NCBI RefSeq assembly: GCF_006175945.1
Contig: NZ_VAJL01000002.1
Coordinates: 1-64,000 of the forward strand
Direction of reading: 5' to 3'
Origin: Chryseobacterium mulctrae
GTDB taxonomy: Bacteria > Bacteroidota > Bacteroidia > Flavobacteriales > Weeksellaceae
DNA: 64,000 nt
The notes below the pieces were generated by a model. That model saw nothing but the letters and a program-made list of their open reading frames with translations, searched no databases and was not told where the DNA came from. The position numbers and the translations under genes are program-made. Below are positions 17,846-26,892 of the stretch, one piece after another (positions within the stretch are counted from its first letter, which is position 1; each line of letters opens with the position of its first letter).

Positions 17846-18596
17846 CATCCTTTTAGAAATCTTAAATGACTCAAAAATGAACTTGACAGACATGACCTTG
17901 CGGTCTACTTTTGGAACAAGCTTTAATGAAACAACGTTCGACATTTCTCCAAAAGATTTTTTGAAGTTCGCAAAAGAAGATTTAAAGGAAGGAAATGAAA
18001 AAGGTTTTATAAATAGTATAACAAATTCAAAAAGAGCGATCGACTGCCAAATTGATCAAACAATCGAAACTCTAATTTCGAAGTATGAGAATTTTAATCC
18101 TATCATAAATGATTTTTTGCAATATTTCGAATTTGAATCTGATATTCCGATTAAGTTAAGAATTATTCACGCCCTTAACTTGGCTCCTAGTTTAATAATT
18201 TCAAAATCGCGAACGTTACGGAATAAGTTGGAACATATGTACAAGAAACCTGAGATTGATGATGTAAAAGAGGCTTTAGATGTCGCGGATCTTTTCATAC
18301 GGTCGGTTACTGGTAAACTTGGAATGCTCTGGTCAGAATTTGAGATCGTCGACTGGAAAGATAATGAATTGACCTTTGAGTACTTGGAAAAACAGTTTAA
18401 AATAGGCTACAAAAAAGATCACAAACTTATTAAAACCTACTCTATTGATTCGAATAATTTAGAGTTTTATGGATTACTTAGGTTAATGATATCTAGTGAG
18501 GATGAAATAGAAATTGAAGAAACTTTCAAAATTCTTCTAAAACAAATAAATCATCCCATGCCTATTGATAAAATTAGACTATATCAAGGTGATTAA
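17838..18596 (+). CDS. HEPN-like partner protein (252 aa)
   Basis: The ATG overlaps the preceding stop codon by 8 bp, so translation is coupled. Residues 128-133 read RNKLEH (TLRNKLEHMY), a second HEPN-type RN-x(3)-H motif, followed by a helix typical of this fold (DVKEALDVADLFIRS). The C-terminal 80 residues look like a beta-rich domain. Two HEPN-like proteins in one tight operon, isolated between boundary motifs, suggest a self-contained toxin or defence unit. I recognise no named system. Confidence 0.55.
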   Translation: MNNILLEILNDSKMNLTDMTLRSTFGTSFNETTFDISPKDFLKFAKEDLKEGNEKGFINSITNSKRAIDCQIDQTIETLISKYENFNPIINDFLQYFEFESDIPIKLRIIHALNLAPSLIISKSRTLRNKLEHMYKKPEIDDVKEALDVADLFIRSVTGKLGMLWSEFEIVDWKDNELTFEYLEKQFKIGYKKDHKLIKTYSIDSNNLEFYGLLRLMISSEDEIEIEETFKILLKQINHPMPIDKIRLYQGD

Positions 18597-18961
18597 CACA
18601 TCGCCTGAAAGCGACTAAGCGAGACTGCTGATTTTCGGTAACAGGAAATTTGTTTTTACTAAGAAAGTTTTATCTTGGCAGAGAAAACCAGTCCGCTTGA
18701 ATAGCAACATCACTTAAGCTGCAAAAGTTAGCAGCTATAAAAATAATCTCAAAAAACGATCAGTGAAAGAAATACTTATTAATACTCGGTCTGGAGTAAA
18801 ATTATTTCTACACTAATACAGATGATATTAAATATTTTTGAGGTGCTGTAAACTAAAAAAAAGGCTCCATTATTTATGCATATCTACGCAAAACAGAAAG
18901 ATATTCGGTATATAGTTATAGCCAATTATAAAAAATAGCCAAAAAACAAAATAATCACACA
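18597..18961. other. Non-coding junction between modules
   Basis: I see no credible ORF here. It holds motif copy 3 at 18745-18760, preceded by the hairpin AGCTGC/GCAGCT at 18716-18735. The remaining 200 bp presumably contain the promoter of the helicase gene. Confidence 0.5.
18745..18760 (+). repeat. Module-boundary motif, copy 3
   Basis: AATCTCAAAAAACGAT, exact, between the HEPN-like pair and the helicase gene. Confidence 0.85.
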
Positions 18962-20713
18962 ATGTCATTTATTCCAACTGTTGAACAGGAAAAAATTTTC
19001 CGCTTTTTTAATTCTGAACAAAATAATGGAATTATTGATGCCGTTGCAGGTTCAGGAAAAACATCAACATTAATTGAAGGGATTAAACATTTGCCTATTA
19101 ACAAGAAAATTTTATTTTGTGCTTTCAACAAAAAAATTCAAACTGAAATAAGTCAAAAAGTACAGAATTTTTCAAGACCTGTATTCGTAAAAACAACTTA
19201 TGCTTTAGGTTTAAATATTCTAAAAATGAATAACAATAAATTCAAAGATTGTAATATTGATGCCGATAAATATGATAAAATACTTTCTAAATACTTAGGA
19301 AAAGATCCTTTAAATGATTTACGTCAAAATGATGTGAAAGATGCTTTTGCTAAACTGAAAGAAACATTTGAAAAGAAGAAAAAATTAAAAAAAGAAATAG
19401 ATTTCTCTGATCCGGAAGATTTTTCAAATTATAAAATGCGAGAGGTAGAGGAACTTTCTTTCTACGAAATTGCGGACAATAACTTCAAAAAATTGTTATC
19501 GTTATCTAGACTGACCTTAAGTTATAATCAAGGGAGAGAAGGAATTGCAAAGATTGCTAAATTTTACGGTTTAGATATAGATCTGAACTGTAATATAGAA
19601 CTTGACTGTTATACAAAAATTGTTTCCTTAGTAATTAAAAAAGGGATTGAAAATGCAGAAAAAAATCAAAATATTGATTATTCGGATATGATATTTTTAC
19701 CTGATGTTTTTAATTATACATCATTTTATAAATATGATATTATTTTCGTTGATGAATGTCAAGATTTATCGAATGCTCAATTAAAAATTGTGATGAAATA
19801 TTACAAAAAGACAGGAGGTAGAGTTTTTGCTGTAGGAGATCCTTTTCAATCTATTTATGGATTTGCAGGTGCTTCACCAGAATCGTTCAATAATATAAAA
19901 AAACTATTAAATCCGGAAACTTTCAATCTGACAAATTGTTTTAGATGCAGTAAAAGTGTTGTTTCGTTAGCAAAAGACATTAGGGATGATATTTCTACTA
20001 CAAATGTTCTTGAAGGAAAAGTAACAAAAATCGAATATAATGAAATCTTAAAAATTGTTCAACATAAGGATTTTATACTTTCAAGGTTTAACAAAGATAT
20101 TGTACTTACATTCTTTAAATTAATAAGTTTGGGGAAAAGTTGTAAAATACTTGGTAAAGAAGAAATTCTTCAAGAGATAATAGATTTTATTCCCCGTAAA
20201 TTCCACAAAAACCCTGATTTTTACGAAAATCTTATTGAAAATGTTGAGACAGTTTTAAACTCTTACAAAAGAAAGTTTTCGGATAATGAGACAAAAATTA
20301 CAGTATTTGAAAGTATAAGAGATGTTATTATTTTTTCATATCACAATATTAAGGAAGCGGAAAATTTTAGTGATATGATTGAAGCTTTACGCAAACTTTT
20401 CAGTAATGAAAACGACGATAGCATAATTTTATCATCAATTCATAAATCTAAGGGTTTAGAATCTAAAAATGTTTTCATTCTCAATTATGACTCCTTACCT
20501 TTTATGCCAACAAAAGGAAATTTGCAGGATTGGCAGATATATCAAGAAAAATGCTTAAAATATGTCGCAATAACTCGAGCAGAGGTTAATTTGTATCAAG
20601 TTTTACCAATCCCAAAAGATTCAAATATTGACCAGACTATTATTAAAGCTGAAACAAATAATATGATAGAGAGCGAATTAAATATTTCTGAAATTAATAA
20701 CTTACCTCTATAA
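18962..20713 (+). CDS. UvrD/PcrA-like superfamily 1 helicase (583 aa)
   Basis: Motifs in order: DAVAGSGKTSTLI (Walker A, residues 26-38), FVDECQDLS (motif II, near 264-272), VGDPFQSIYGF (motif III), CFRCSKSVVSLA (motif IV), IHKSKGLESKNVF (motif V), and YVAITRAEVNLY (motif VI). It is shorter than UvrD and has no nuclease tail. It stands alone in its module between motif copies 3 and 4. Solitary SF1 helicases of this size occur in phage-defence loci, for example as the helicase partner of Gabija, but no nuclease partner is adjacent. Confidence 0.85.
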   Translation: MSFIPTVEQEKIFRFFNSEQNNGIIDAVAGSGKTSTLIEGIKHLPINKKILFCAFNKKIQTEISQKVQNFSRPVFVKTTYALGLNILKMNNNKFKDCNIDADKYDKILSKYLGKDPLNDLRQNDVKDAFAKLKETFEKKKKLKKEIDFSDPEDFSNYKMREVEELSFYEIADNNFKKLLSLSRLTLSYNQGREGIAKIAKFYGLDIDLNCNIELDCYTKIVSLVIKKGIENAEKNQNIDYSDMIFLPDVFNYTSFYKYDIIFVDECQDLSNAQLKIVMKYYKKTGGRVFAVGDPFQSIYGFAGASPESFNNIKKLLNPETFNLTNCFRCSKSVVSLAKDIRDDISTTNVLEGKVTKIEYNEILKIVQHKDFILSRFNKDIVLTFFKLISLGKSCKILGKEEILQEIIDFIPRKFHKNPDFYENLIENVETVLNSYKRKFSDNETKITVFESIRDVIIFSYHNIKEAENFSDMIEALRKLFSNENDDSIILSSIHKSKGLESKNVFILNYDSLPFMPTKGNLQDWQIYQEKCLKYVAITRAEVNLYQVLPIPKDSNIDQTIIKAETNNMIESELNISEINNLPL

Positions 20714-21241
20714 TTATCCTTTCTAGTAGTTTGCATACGAGATAAATATTTTTGTTAGAATCATTAGTATAAGTTAAGCCAATAAAAGATTATTACAATA
20801 CTCATTAAAATCTCAAAAAACGATCAATTTTATTATTAGAGAAATCATAGTAAAATTACATGAAAAATCACAGCAACTATTCAATGGAAATATGACTTTT
20901 ATTTATATATGAGGAATAATGTTCCACACGTAAAATACTACATAAAGTCCGTGAGTCACCGTCAAGATTAACTATAATTCACAATCAATCAAGTGACTTA
21001 TCTGATGAAAAAGAAATTCTTTAGAATATGAAATATTTTATTAGTTTTATCGCTGAAAATTAACACACTTAGTACTACAAAAAATTCCTCATTTATGAAT
21101 GTCCAGCAACGTTTTAACAAAGATGGAGTATAACAGGAATATTAATACCAAAATGAACAAAATTTCTTGTGTATTATAATATGAGCATAATCTTAAGTGT
21201 CCAATTGTTCTATATATATTTTTATAAATTAAACAAAACTT
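20714..21241. other. Non-coding junction
   Basis: This is about 530 bp of AT-rich DNA with motif copy 4 at 20809-20824. I see no credible ORF. A promoter for the secreted protein at 21242 presumably lies in the last 100 bp. Confidence 0.45.
20809..20824 (+). repeat. Module-boundary motif, copy 4
   Basis: AATCTCAAAAAACGAT, exact, 96 bp after the helicase stop codon. Confidence 0.85.
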
Positions 21242-22129
21242 ATGAAATTTAAATTACTATTTACTGCTTTGAGTCTAGGTCTAAGTTTAGCTGCTTACGG
21301 CCAAAACATTTCTTTTGAGTCTGCTGAAGGCTACACTTTAGGAGAAATCAACAATCAACAGGGCTGGAGTTATTACGGAACCACTACCCCCAACACAGCA
21401 ACGATTATTAACACTACCTCTACATTGGGTACAAACTCAGCGAATGTTTTGGGAACAAACAGTTTTGATGATGGCGGAATTAGAAAGAACGTTGTTGGTT
21501 TTAATAAAACAGAATTTTCCTTTGACTATAAGATATCCGCTCTTGATGAATCAGACTATTTTATCGCAGTTAGGGATAATTCAAATACAATATTAGCTGC
21601 TTTTGTTATCAATTACGAGCAGGGTAATGTGGCGATTTACGACGGTATCATTGATGATGCAATAGAAACCTCTATTGATGTAACCCCTAATACCTGGTAC
21701 AATTTTAAAATGGTCGTCGATATGACAAATCACTCTGTACAATATTTCCTTAATAACACTTCACTTGGCAGTAAAAATTTCCTGACCACAACTACGGGTT
21801 TCCAAGTCATTGATTTTGCTTATGATGATTTCGATTCGGGATTTACAGTTGATAACATCAAAATCCTAAATGCTGATAATCTTTCGACAGCAGAAATTTC
21901 TCAAGTTAATCACCTCAATGTATATCCTAATCCCACTACTGATTACTTACATATTCTTACAAAAGAAAATATAGAAGATGTTGAAATTTATGATCTATCC
22001 GGAAAATTGGTAATAAGAGATAGGTCAGGAAAAAATGAAATCTCTGTATCATTTTTAAAAACAGCGACGTACATTATAAAAGTAAAAACGAAACAATCAA
22101 CTTTTAGTGCAAAATTTAGCAAAAAATAA
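21242..22129 (+). CDS. Secreted protein with type IX sorting tail (295 aa)
   Basis: The signal peptide is residues 1-20 (LSLAAYGQN). The middle, about residues 25-215, is a beta-sandwich of LamG/concanavalin type (SFDYKIS, WYNFKMVVDM, GFTVDNIKI). Residues 228-295 form a type IX secretion sorting domain: LNVYPNPTTDYLHI, then VEIYDLSGKLV, and a lysine-rich end. The protein should cross the outer membrane through T9SS and be anchored or released. A terminator follows at 22149-22174. Confidence 0.85.
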   Translation: MKFKLLFTALSLGLSLAAYGQNISFESAEGYTLGEINNQQGWSYYGTTTPNTATIINTTSTLGTNSANVLGTNSFDDGGIRKNVVGFNKTEFSFDYKISALDESDYFIAVRDNSNTILAAFVINYEQGNVAIYDGIIDDAIETSIDVTPNTWYNFKMVVDMTNHSVQYFLNNTSLGSKNFLTTTTGFQVIDFAYDDFDSGFTVDNIKILNADNLSTAEISQVNHLNVYPNPTTDYLHILTKENIEDVEIYDLSGKLVIRDRSGKNEISVSFLKTATYIIKVKTKQSTFSAKFSKK

Positions 22130-22148
22130 CATCTTACTTTGATTTTAA

Positions 22149-22174
22149 AATCACTCCAAACTCGGAGTGATTTT
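22149..22174 (+). terminator. Terminator after the T9SS cargo gene
   Basis: AATCACTCC and GGAGTGATT form a 9-bp stem with a 6-base loop, followed by TTTT. Confidence 0.8.
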
Positions 22175-22236
22175 TTAGCAGTAAAATAATTTGCATGATA
22201 TTAAAAACTACTCGGGAACGAACTTAAAAATACTAT

Positions 22237-22782
22237 ATGCTTAAATTATCCTTTTTAAATGTGTTTTTCTCCATCTTTTTGGTTCCTCTTATGATGCAGT
22301 GTGAAGATGGACGCGGTGGTCCCTGTGATACATATACCCGTTATACCATTGAAGATAATCTTTGTGAATTGTTGCCCGGTAAAATTAAATATGATCAAGG
22401 CGAGACAGTAAATTTTAAATTTGCAGTCAAGTCAAAACTCTCAATGAGTGGAAAACAAGTTGATATTTATGAGGAAACAAAACTAAACTCCGGCCTGTTG
22501 CTAGTCAATTTATCTGAACTCTTCAAGGGCAACACGGTCATTTTTCTAAAGGGTGACAAGGTGGACGACACAAGATTTAAACCGGTTTACAATAATGCTA
22601 CCGATTCATATGAGCTGGAAATAAGCATCAAATTAAATCGGGTGGGAATTTACTCTTTTGAATCAATGGCAACTTTCCGAGATCTCGGCGAGAATGATTT
22701 TAACTGTGCTCTCATTAACGTCACAACAAATATCAAGGACAATAACTTAGATGATGGGAGAACAGAATTTTCGGTTGATTAA
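22237..22782 (+). CDS. Probable lipoprotein (181 aa)
   Basis: A hydrophobic leader ends in LMMQC near residue 22, a plausible lipobox. The mature part is beta-rich with several Cys residues (GGPCDTYTRY, DNLCELLPG). I do not recognise the family. It stands 107 bp after the previous gene, which has its own terminator, so it is expressed separately. Confidence 0.55.
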   Translation: MLKLSFLNVFFSIFLVPLMMQCEDGRGGPCDTYTRYTIEDNLCELLPGKIKYDQGETVNFKFAVKSKLSMSGKQVDIYEETKLNSGLLLVNLSELFKGNTVIFLKGDKVDDTRFKPVYNNATDSYELEISIKLNRVGIYSFESMATFRDLGENDFNCALINVTTNIKDNNLDDGRTEFSVD

Positions 22783-23135
22783 TCTTTAAAAAAGAACTGC
22801 ATTTTATAATAAACAAAAGCGTCGTGAAATTTCAGACGCTTTATTATTTGGTGATTAGAATTCTCATTAGATAATGTTACAAAACGACCTTCTAAATGAT
22901 TTACATAATTCGGATTATATTAAATTCGGATTTACTCTGTCAATTTTAATGAATCAGAACGAAAACAAATGTCACCTTCAGAGTAGCAATTTTTCTCATT
23001 TCGGTATTTATTTGTCGGTTTTTTTAACACTTTAAATTTTTAAAAATAAAGATTAAAATTACCATCTTACTTATCTACACTTTTAAAATTTTATTATTAA
23101 AGGAAAGTTTAATTGAATTTTTAATTTCGAACGGG

Positions 23136-23726
23136 CTAAAAATAATAGGCTACGCCCAATCTGTAAACATTTCTTTTGGCATCATAATACGTTAGAATGA
23201 GATCATCATACTGTTTAGTAAAGCCTTTAGAAACGGTACCCTCAATAATAAAATGATTTGATATTTTGTAATCTATCCCTAAATCACCACTTATTCCTAC
23301 TCTTCTCTTAAAATCATATGGCTGACTTATTTCATCGTCTGGAATATAGTTTAATTTTGGACCTGCCAGCAAAGAGAACTTTTTATAAAAATTGTATTTA
23401 TAATAAAGAGGTAACTCTAAAAAAGTGACTCTATCAGTGTACGAAACCAGAAAACTGGTTTGAATGTATGTTTTTTTTGAAATTTGTTTTTCTAAAGCTA
23501 TCCCTCCAAATAATTCCCCTCCGTTACTTAGATATCCCGAACGTTCTCCTATTTCATCGATGGCATTTACATTAGAATAGTTCCATCCAGCCTTAATACC
23601 AAATTTCAAAGGATAATTTTGAGAATAGCACAGGAAGGATGCAAAGAAGAAGCAAGCACTAAGAAGTAATTTATCGATGCTTTGATATTGCATAAAATAT
23701 TTCATTTTGATAATAAAAGTTTTCAA
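23136..23726 (-). CDS. PorT-like outer-membrane beta-barrel protein (196 aa)
   Basis: A signal sequence (FFFASFLCYSQ) precedes alternating beta strands (LKFGIKAGWNYSNV, LPLYYKYNF) and a C-terminal Tyr-Phe end (RLGVAYYF) typical of outer-membrane barrels. The likely start is an internal Met at 23705 or 23693. The conserved LELPLYYKY element occurs in PorT/OMP_b-brl families. Its role in this plasmid is unknown. Confidence 0.7.
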   Translation of the reverse strand: MKTFIIKMKYFMQYQSIDKLLLSACFFFASFLCYSQNYPLKFGIKAGWNYSNVNAIDEIGERSGYLSNGGELFGGIALEKQISKKTYIQTSFLVSYTDRVTFLELPLYYKYNFYKKFSLLAGPKLNYIPDDEISQPYDFKRRVGISGDLGIDYKISNHFIIEGTVSKGFTKQYDDLILTYYDAKRNVYRLGVAYYF

Positions 23727-23801
23727 AGCTGAAATTTCTAAATACTAATTAAAAAATCAATTATTTAGAAAACATCAGCTTGATTACCTTGTTTTTAATT
23801 T

Positions 23802-24353
23802 TTAAAAGTCATATCCAATTTTAAAACTTAAATCAAATACTGCTTCGGTTACATTGTTATTAGTTGTAAATGCTGTACCAATACCTAATCCTGCTCTAAA
23901 CTCATAATTAAAGTTATTGGCAAAATTTCTTCTGAATCCATATGTTGGAATCACATTGACTTGGTTTGAAAGACTCACATTGTTAGCATTGGAGATCACA
24001 AACCAATCCGGTATGTAACGGATCTGTAATCCGACATAATTAGCAGAATTATTTTTCGTATTTCTTCCATTTTCAGCACGCTTTGAAATATTGTAATAGT
24101 ATTTTGGCTGTAAAGTAAATGAAGGATAGAATGCAAAGCCCGTTTTTCCATAAAGATCTCCGCCCCAAATCGCAGGAAACAAACTAGCCTCCAGCCGCAA
24201 AGTTGTTCTGTTGGCAATCTTTGTCTCATTATAAAAATCTAAACCGAAAAGCCCTATTTGAGCACCGGTAATATTTTTTTCAACATTATTATCTTGTGCC
24301 ATTCCATAAATAGACAGTAATGCGAATGATATCAAGTAAAGTTGTTTTTTCAT
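23802..24353 (-). CDS. Outer-membrane beta-barrel protein, hypothetical (183 aa)
   Basis: The signal peptide is residues 1-19 (SIYGMAQ). The rest is a beta-barrel pattern (LRLEASLFP, FTLQPKYYYNI) with a terminal aromatic residue (SFKIGYDF). It is divergent in sequence from the 23136 protein but similar in design. The two are on the same strand, 75 bp apart, and are probably expressed together. Confidence 0.6.
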   Translation of the reverse strand: MKKQLYLISFALLSIYGMAQDNNVEKNITGAQIGLFGLDFYNETKIANRTTLRLEASLFPAIWGGDLYGKTGFAFYPSFTLQPKYYYNISKRAENGRNTKNNSANYVGLQIRYIPDWFVISNANNVSLSNQVNVIPTYGFRRNFANNFNYEFRAGLGIGTAFTTNNNVTEAVFDLSFKIGYDF

Positions 24354-24638
24354 AGGTATTATTTTATTTCAGTTTTTAGATTGTATTTTTTCCAACAATA
24401 GATCGTAAAGATTCCATTTTCGTAGGATCAAGGCAACAAAACTAAGAAAATAAATCATCAAAAATTTAAATACCTTTATGCTTACTTGCTAAATGTTTGA
24501 TGAATTTTGTAGATTCAGAATATTGGAAAGTATAAAAAACGATCTATAAAGCGAATCGTATTACCCTTAGAAATCTGACCCTCTAAACACTTAAAAACCA
24601 TTTTATTGCGTACAATCCTTGTAATATGCTGCATCATT
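24354..24638. other. Non-coding gap with degenerate motif
   Basis: There is no credible gene. TATAAAAAACGAT at 24531-24543 shares the last ten bases (AAAAAACGAT) with the module-boundary motif and may be a degenerate copy. Confidence 0.35.
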
Positions 24639-24782
24639 ATGAGTATATTTCCTGTCGTGAGTGAATATTCTAATGTTTATAATGTGAAAGTTATTATTGG
24701 TATTGACGGGAAAGAGCTTAGTAGATTAGATATTCTATATCAATACAAATCGGGTAAATGGAATCTTCTAAAAGGAAATTAA
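24639..24782 (+). CDS. Short ORF or gene remnant (47 aa)
   Basis: The frame MSIFPVVSEY...WNLLKGN ends 12 bp before motif copy 5. It looks like the C-terminal end of a small secreted or beta-strand protein rather than a whole gene. It may be a remnant left when modules were joined. Confidence 0.25.
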   Translation: MSIFPVVSEYSNVYNVKVIIGIDGKELSRLDILYQYKSGKWNLLKGN

Positions 24783-24794
24783 ACATAATCATAA

Positions 24795-24810
24795 AATCTC
24801 AAAAAACGAT
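24795..24810 (+). repeat. Module-boundary motif, copy 5
   Basis: AATCTCAAAAAACGAT, exact. The truncated vapE frame begins about 8 bp after it, so the motif marks a real recombination junction. Confidence 0.85.
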
Positions 24811-24818
24811 AAAATATG

Positions 24819-25779
24819 ATCTAATAATGAAGATGAAACCGATTATATTACAATGTTAGCTGATACAGTAACCACAACAAAACAAGACCTTTGGAGAACC
24901 TGCTTCAAGAAATGGTTTGTGGCGATGGTTGCTTGCGTTCTGGATGAAAAACAAGTGAATCAAACTGTAATCGTATTCAGTGGAAAACAAGGTCTAGGTA
25001 AAACAACGTGGATGGAAAAACTAATGCCTAAACAATTGAAAGAATACATCTTTTCAGGCACGATAAACCCTAACAATAAAGACACTTTAATTCACTTAGC
25101 AGAATGTATGCTCATCAACCTGGACGAGCTCGAAAACTTGAATAGATCAGAAATCGGCAGCTTAAAAGAAATCATTACAAAAACCCATATCAGAATGCGA
25201 AAAGCTTATGGCCATAATAATGAAAATATGCCCCGACGCGCCAGCTTTGCCGGATCAGTTAACACTGCCCAATTCCTTAACGATACAACCGGCTCCCGCC
25301 GTTTCCTTTGTTTTGAAGTAGAAAACATAGAATACACCCACAAAATCGACATCAATAAAGTTTATGCACAGGCAGTAAAGCTCTATAAATCCGAATTCCG
25401 CCATTGGTTCAACCAGGAAGAAATCAAAGAAATCAATGCCAACAATGAACAGTACCAGCTAATGAGTCCAGAAGAAGAATTGTTATTAACATGGTTTGAA
25501 CCGGCAACGAGAGAAACAGCAAACGCTTTCCTGAATGCTTCTCAAATTGCGGTCCGCCTGGCAACGGTTGCGAATATAAATGTGACAGACGGAACTGTCA
25601 ATAAATTAGGCAAAGCTTTAAAGAAACATGGCTTTATCCGTATCGTAAGAAACAAAAGCTACGTCTACGTTGTAAATGTTCTCGATGTTGATGAAGTAGA
25701 CAGAAGAGCACGCAAAAAAGAACATATTGAAACCGATAATTCCGAGGTCGGAAAGTTGCCGTACAGATTTCCGAATTAG
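24819..25779 (+). pseudogene. VapE-type P-loop protein, N-terminally truncated
   Basis: About 320 residues correspond to the C-terminal helicase/ATPase part of virulence-associated E proteins. Walker A is SGKQGLGKTTW, followed by INLDELENLN (Walker B) and a conserved GSRRFLCFEVENI segment. The usual N-terminal primase-like half is missing. Homology-like sequence reads in frame back to about 24819, right next to motif copy 5. VapE-type genes belong to phage-related or integrative elements, so this is the broken edge of such an element. A terminator follows at 25821. Confidence 0.8.
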
Positions 25780-25820
25780 TAATCATTTTCTTTAAAATCA
25801 GCCAAAAATTATACTCTTTT

Positions 25821-25857
25821 GAAAAGCGGTGCCAAAAGCACTGCTTTTCTTTATTTT
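25821..25857 (+). terminator. Terminator after the vapE fragment
   Basis: GAAAAGCGGTGC pairs with GCACTGCTTTTC with one internal mismatch across a CAAAA loop, followed by TTTATTTT. The rest of 25780-26145 is AT-rich and shows no gene. Confidence 0.8.
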
Positions 25858-26145
25858 ATGGCAGTAAGGGCAGTAACCACTTTTTATCAAAAAATTTTTT
25901 TTTATTTTTTTTCAAAAAAAAACATATGAATACGAACACTTATAAAGCAAAGTAAAACACCCTTTTCCTTATTCTGCATTCTACTTCCTACGATTAACAG
26001 GTAAATTTTTTACATAAAAAGTGAAAATTTTCTTTTGGTGAAATTTGCTTACGTCCTTACTCCCTTTCTGAATTCCCTCTTTTTTCTTTCATTTGCATTT
26101 AGTACATTTAGAAATTAAATTAACTACTAAATATAGCCGCCTAAT

Positions 26146-26892
26146 ATGAGAATCATTACCCAAGAAACTTTAGCCAAACCAATTGTGGAACGCGTCAAAA
26201 ATCTTATTCTTAGAAAATTAAATTTAAAAGTTAGAGATGAATTGATTTTTATAGATAAGAATGTCTTTTTGCAGCTTATTCTAAAAGATATTATAATTCT
26301 AGCTATTGCAGATACTGACATTGAAAAAGCGCTGAAAATAGCATTATCAGAAAACTCCGCCTATCGTGACAATCCGGATATACGGAAAAACGAACTCGCA
26401 GAGGCAGCTGAAGAGTTTAAAATTGAGGTACTTGCTTTCTCAGACTTTCTTAATAATTTAGAAGAAAACATGGATGATGAAGATATATATGATTGTGTTC
26501 TTTCCATTCTCAACTCTGAAGATGAACTTCTTCATGGAAAAATTTTGGAAGTAATACGTCCGAAAATTGAAAGTTTTTTTCAACCCGTTTTGATAGAATT
26601 TGGGGAAGACGATTACCAATCAGTCGTACATAATTCTCTTTATTACGTACAGACAATTGCACTTACTGATTCCTTAGAAGAAGCGGCTGAAGAAACTTTT
26701 TTCAGTGCAGAGGAAGAGTCTATTGCCCGGGGAATAACTTTAGAATCAACCTTAGAATTGCTTCAAGATTGTAACAAGAAATATGAAGAGGAAATTAAAG
26801 CTTACAAGCTTGCTCTAAACATGCATTACCAGAATGCTGAAATACCTGTATCATTCAATGTTTTTAAAAACGCTCTAGCTATTTATGATTAA
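26146..26892 (+). CDS. Unknown acidic helical protein, first gene of helicase/nuclease/methylase operon (248 aa)
   Basis: The protein is helix-rich and acidic and I recognise no family motif. Its stop codon overlaps the helicase ATG by 8 bp, and the following two genes are also tightly linked, so it belongs to the same operon. It could be a regulator, an adaptor for the helicase or an inhibitor. There is no signal or membrane segment. Confidence 0.6.
   Translation: MRIITQETLAKPIVERVKNLILRKLNLKVRDELIFIDKNVFLQLILKDIIILAIADTDIEKALKIALSENSAYRDNPDIRKNELAEAAEEFKIEVLAFSDFLNNLEENMDDEDIYDCVLSILNSEDELLHGKILEVIRPKIESFFQPVLIEFGEDDYQSVVHNSLYYVQTIALTDSLEEAAEETFFSAEEESIARGITLESTLELLQDCNKKYEEEIKAYKLALNMHYQNAEIPVSFNVFKNALAIYD

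Noticed and set aside
11542..24810. The 16-bp motif as a shared promoter or operator
   Set aside because: The distance to the next start varies from 42 to 418 bp and one copy marks a gene breakpoint. The motif lacks the Bacteroidota promoter pattern. A regulatory role is not fully excluded.
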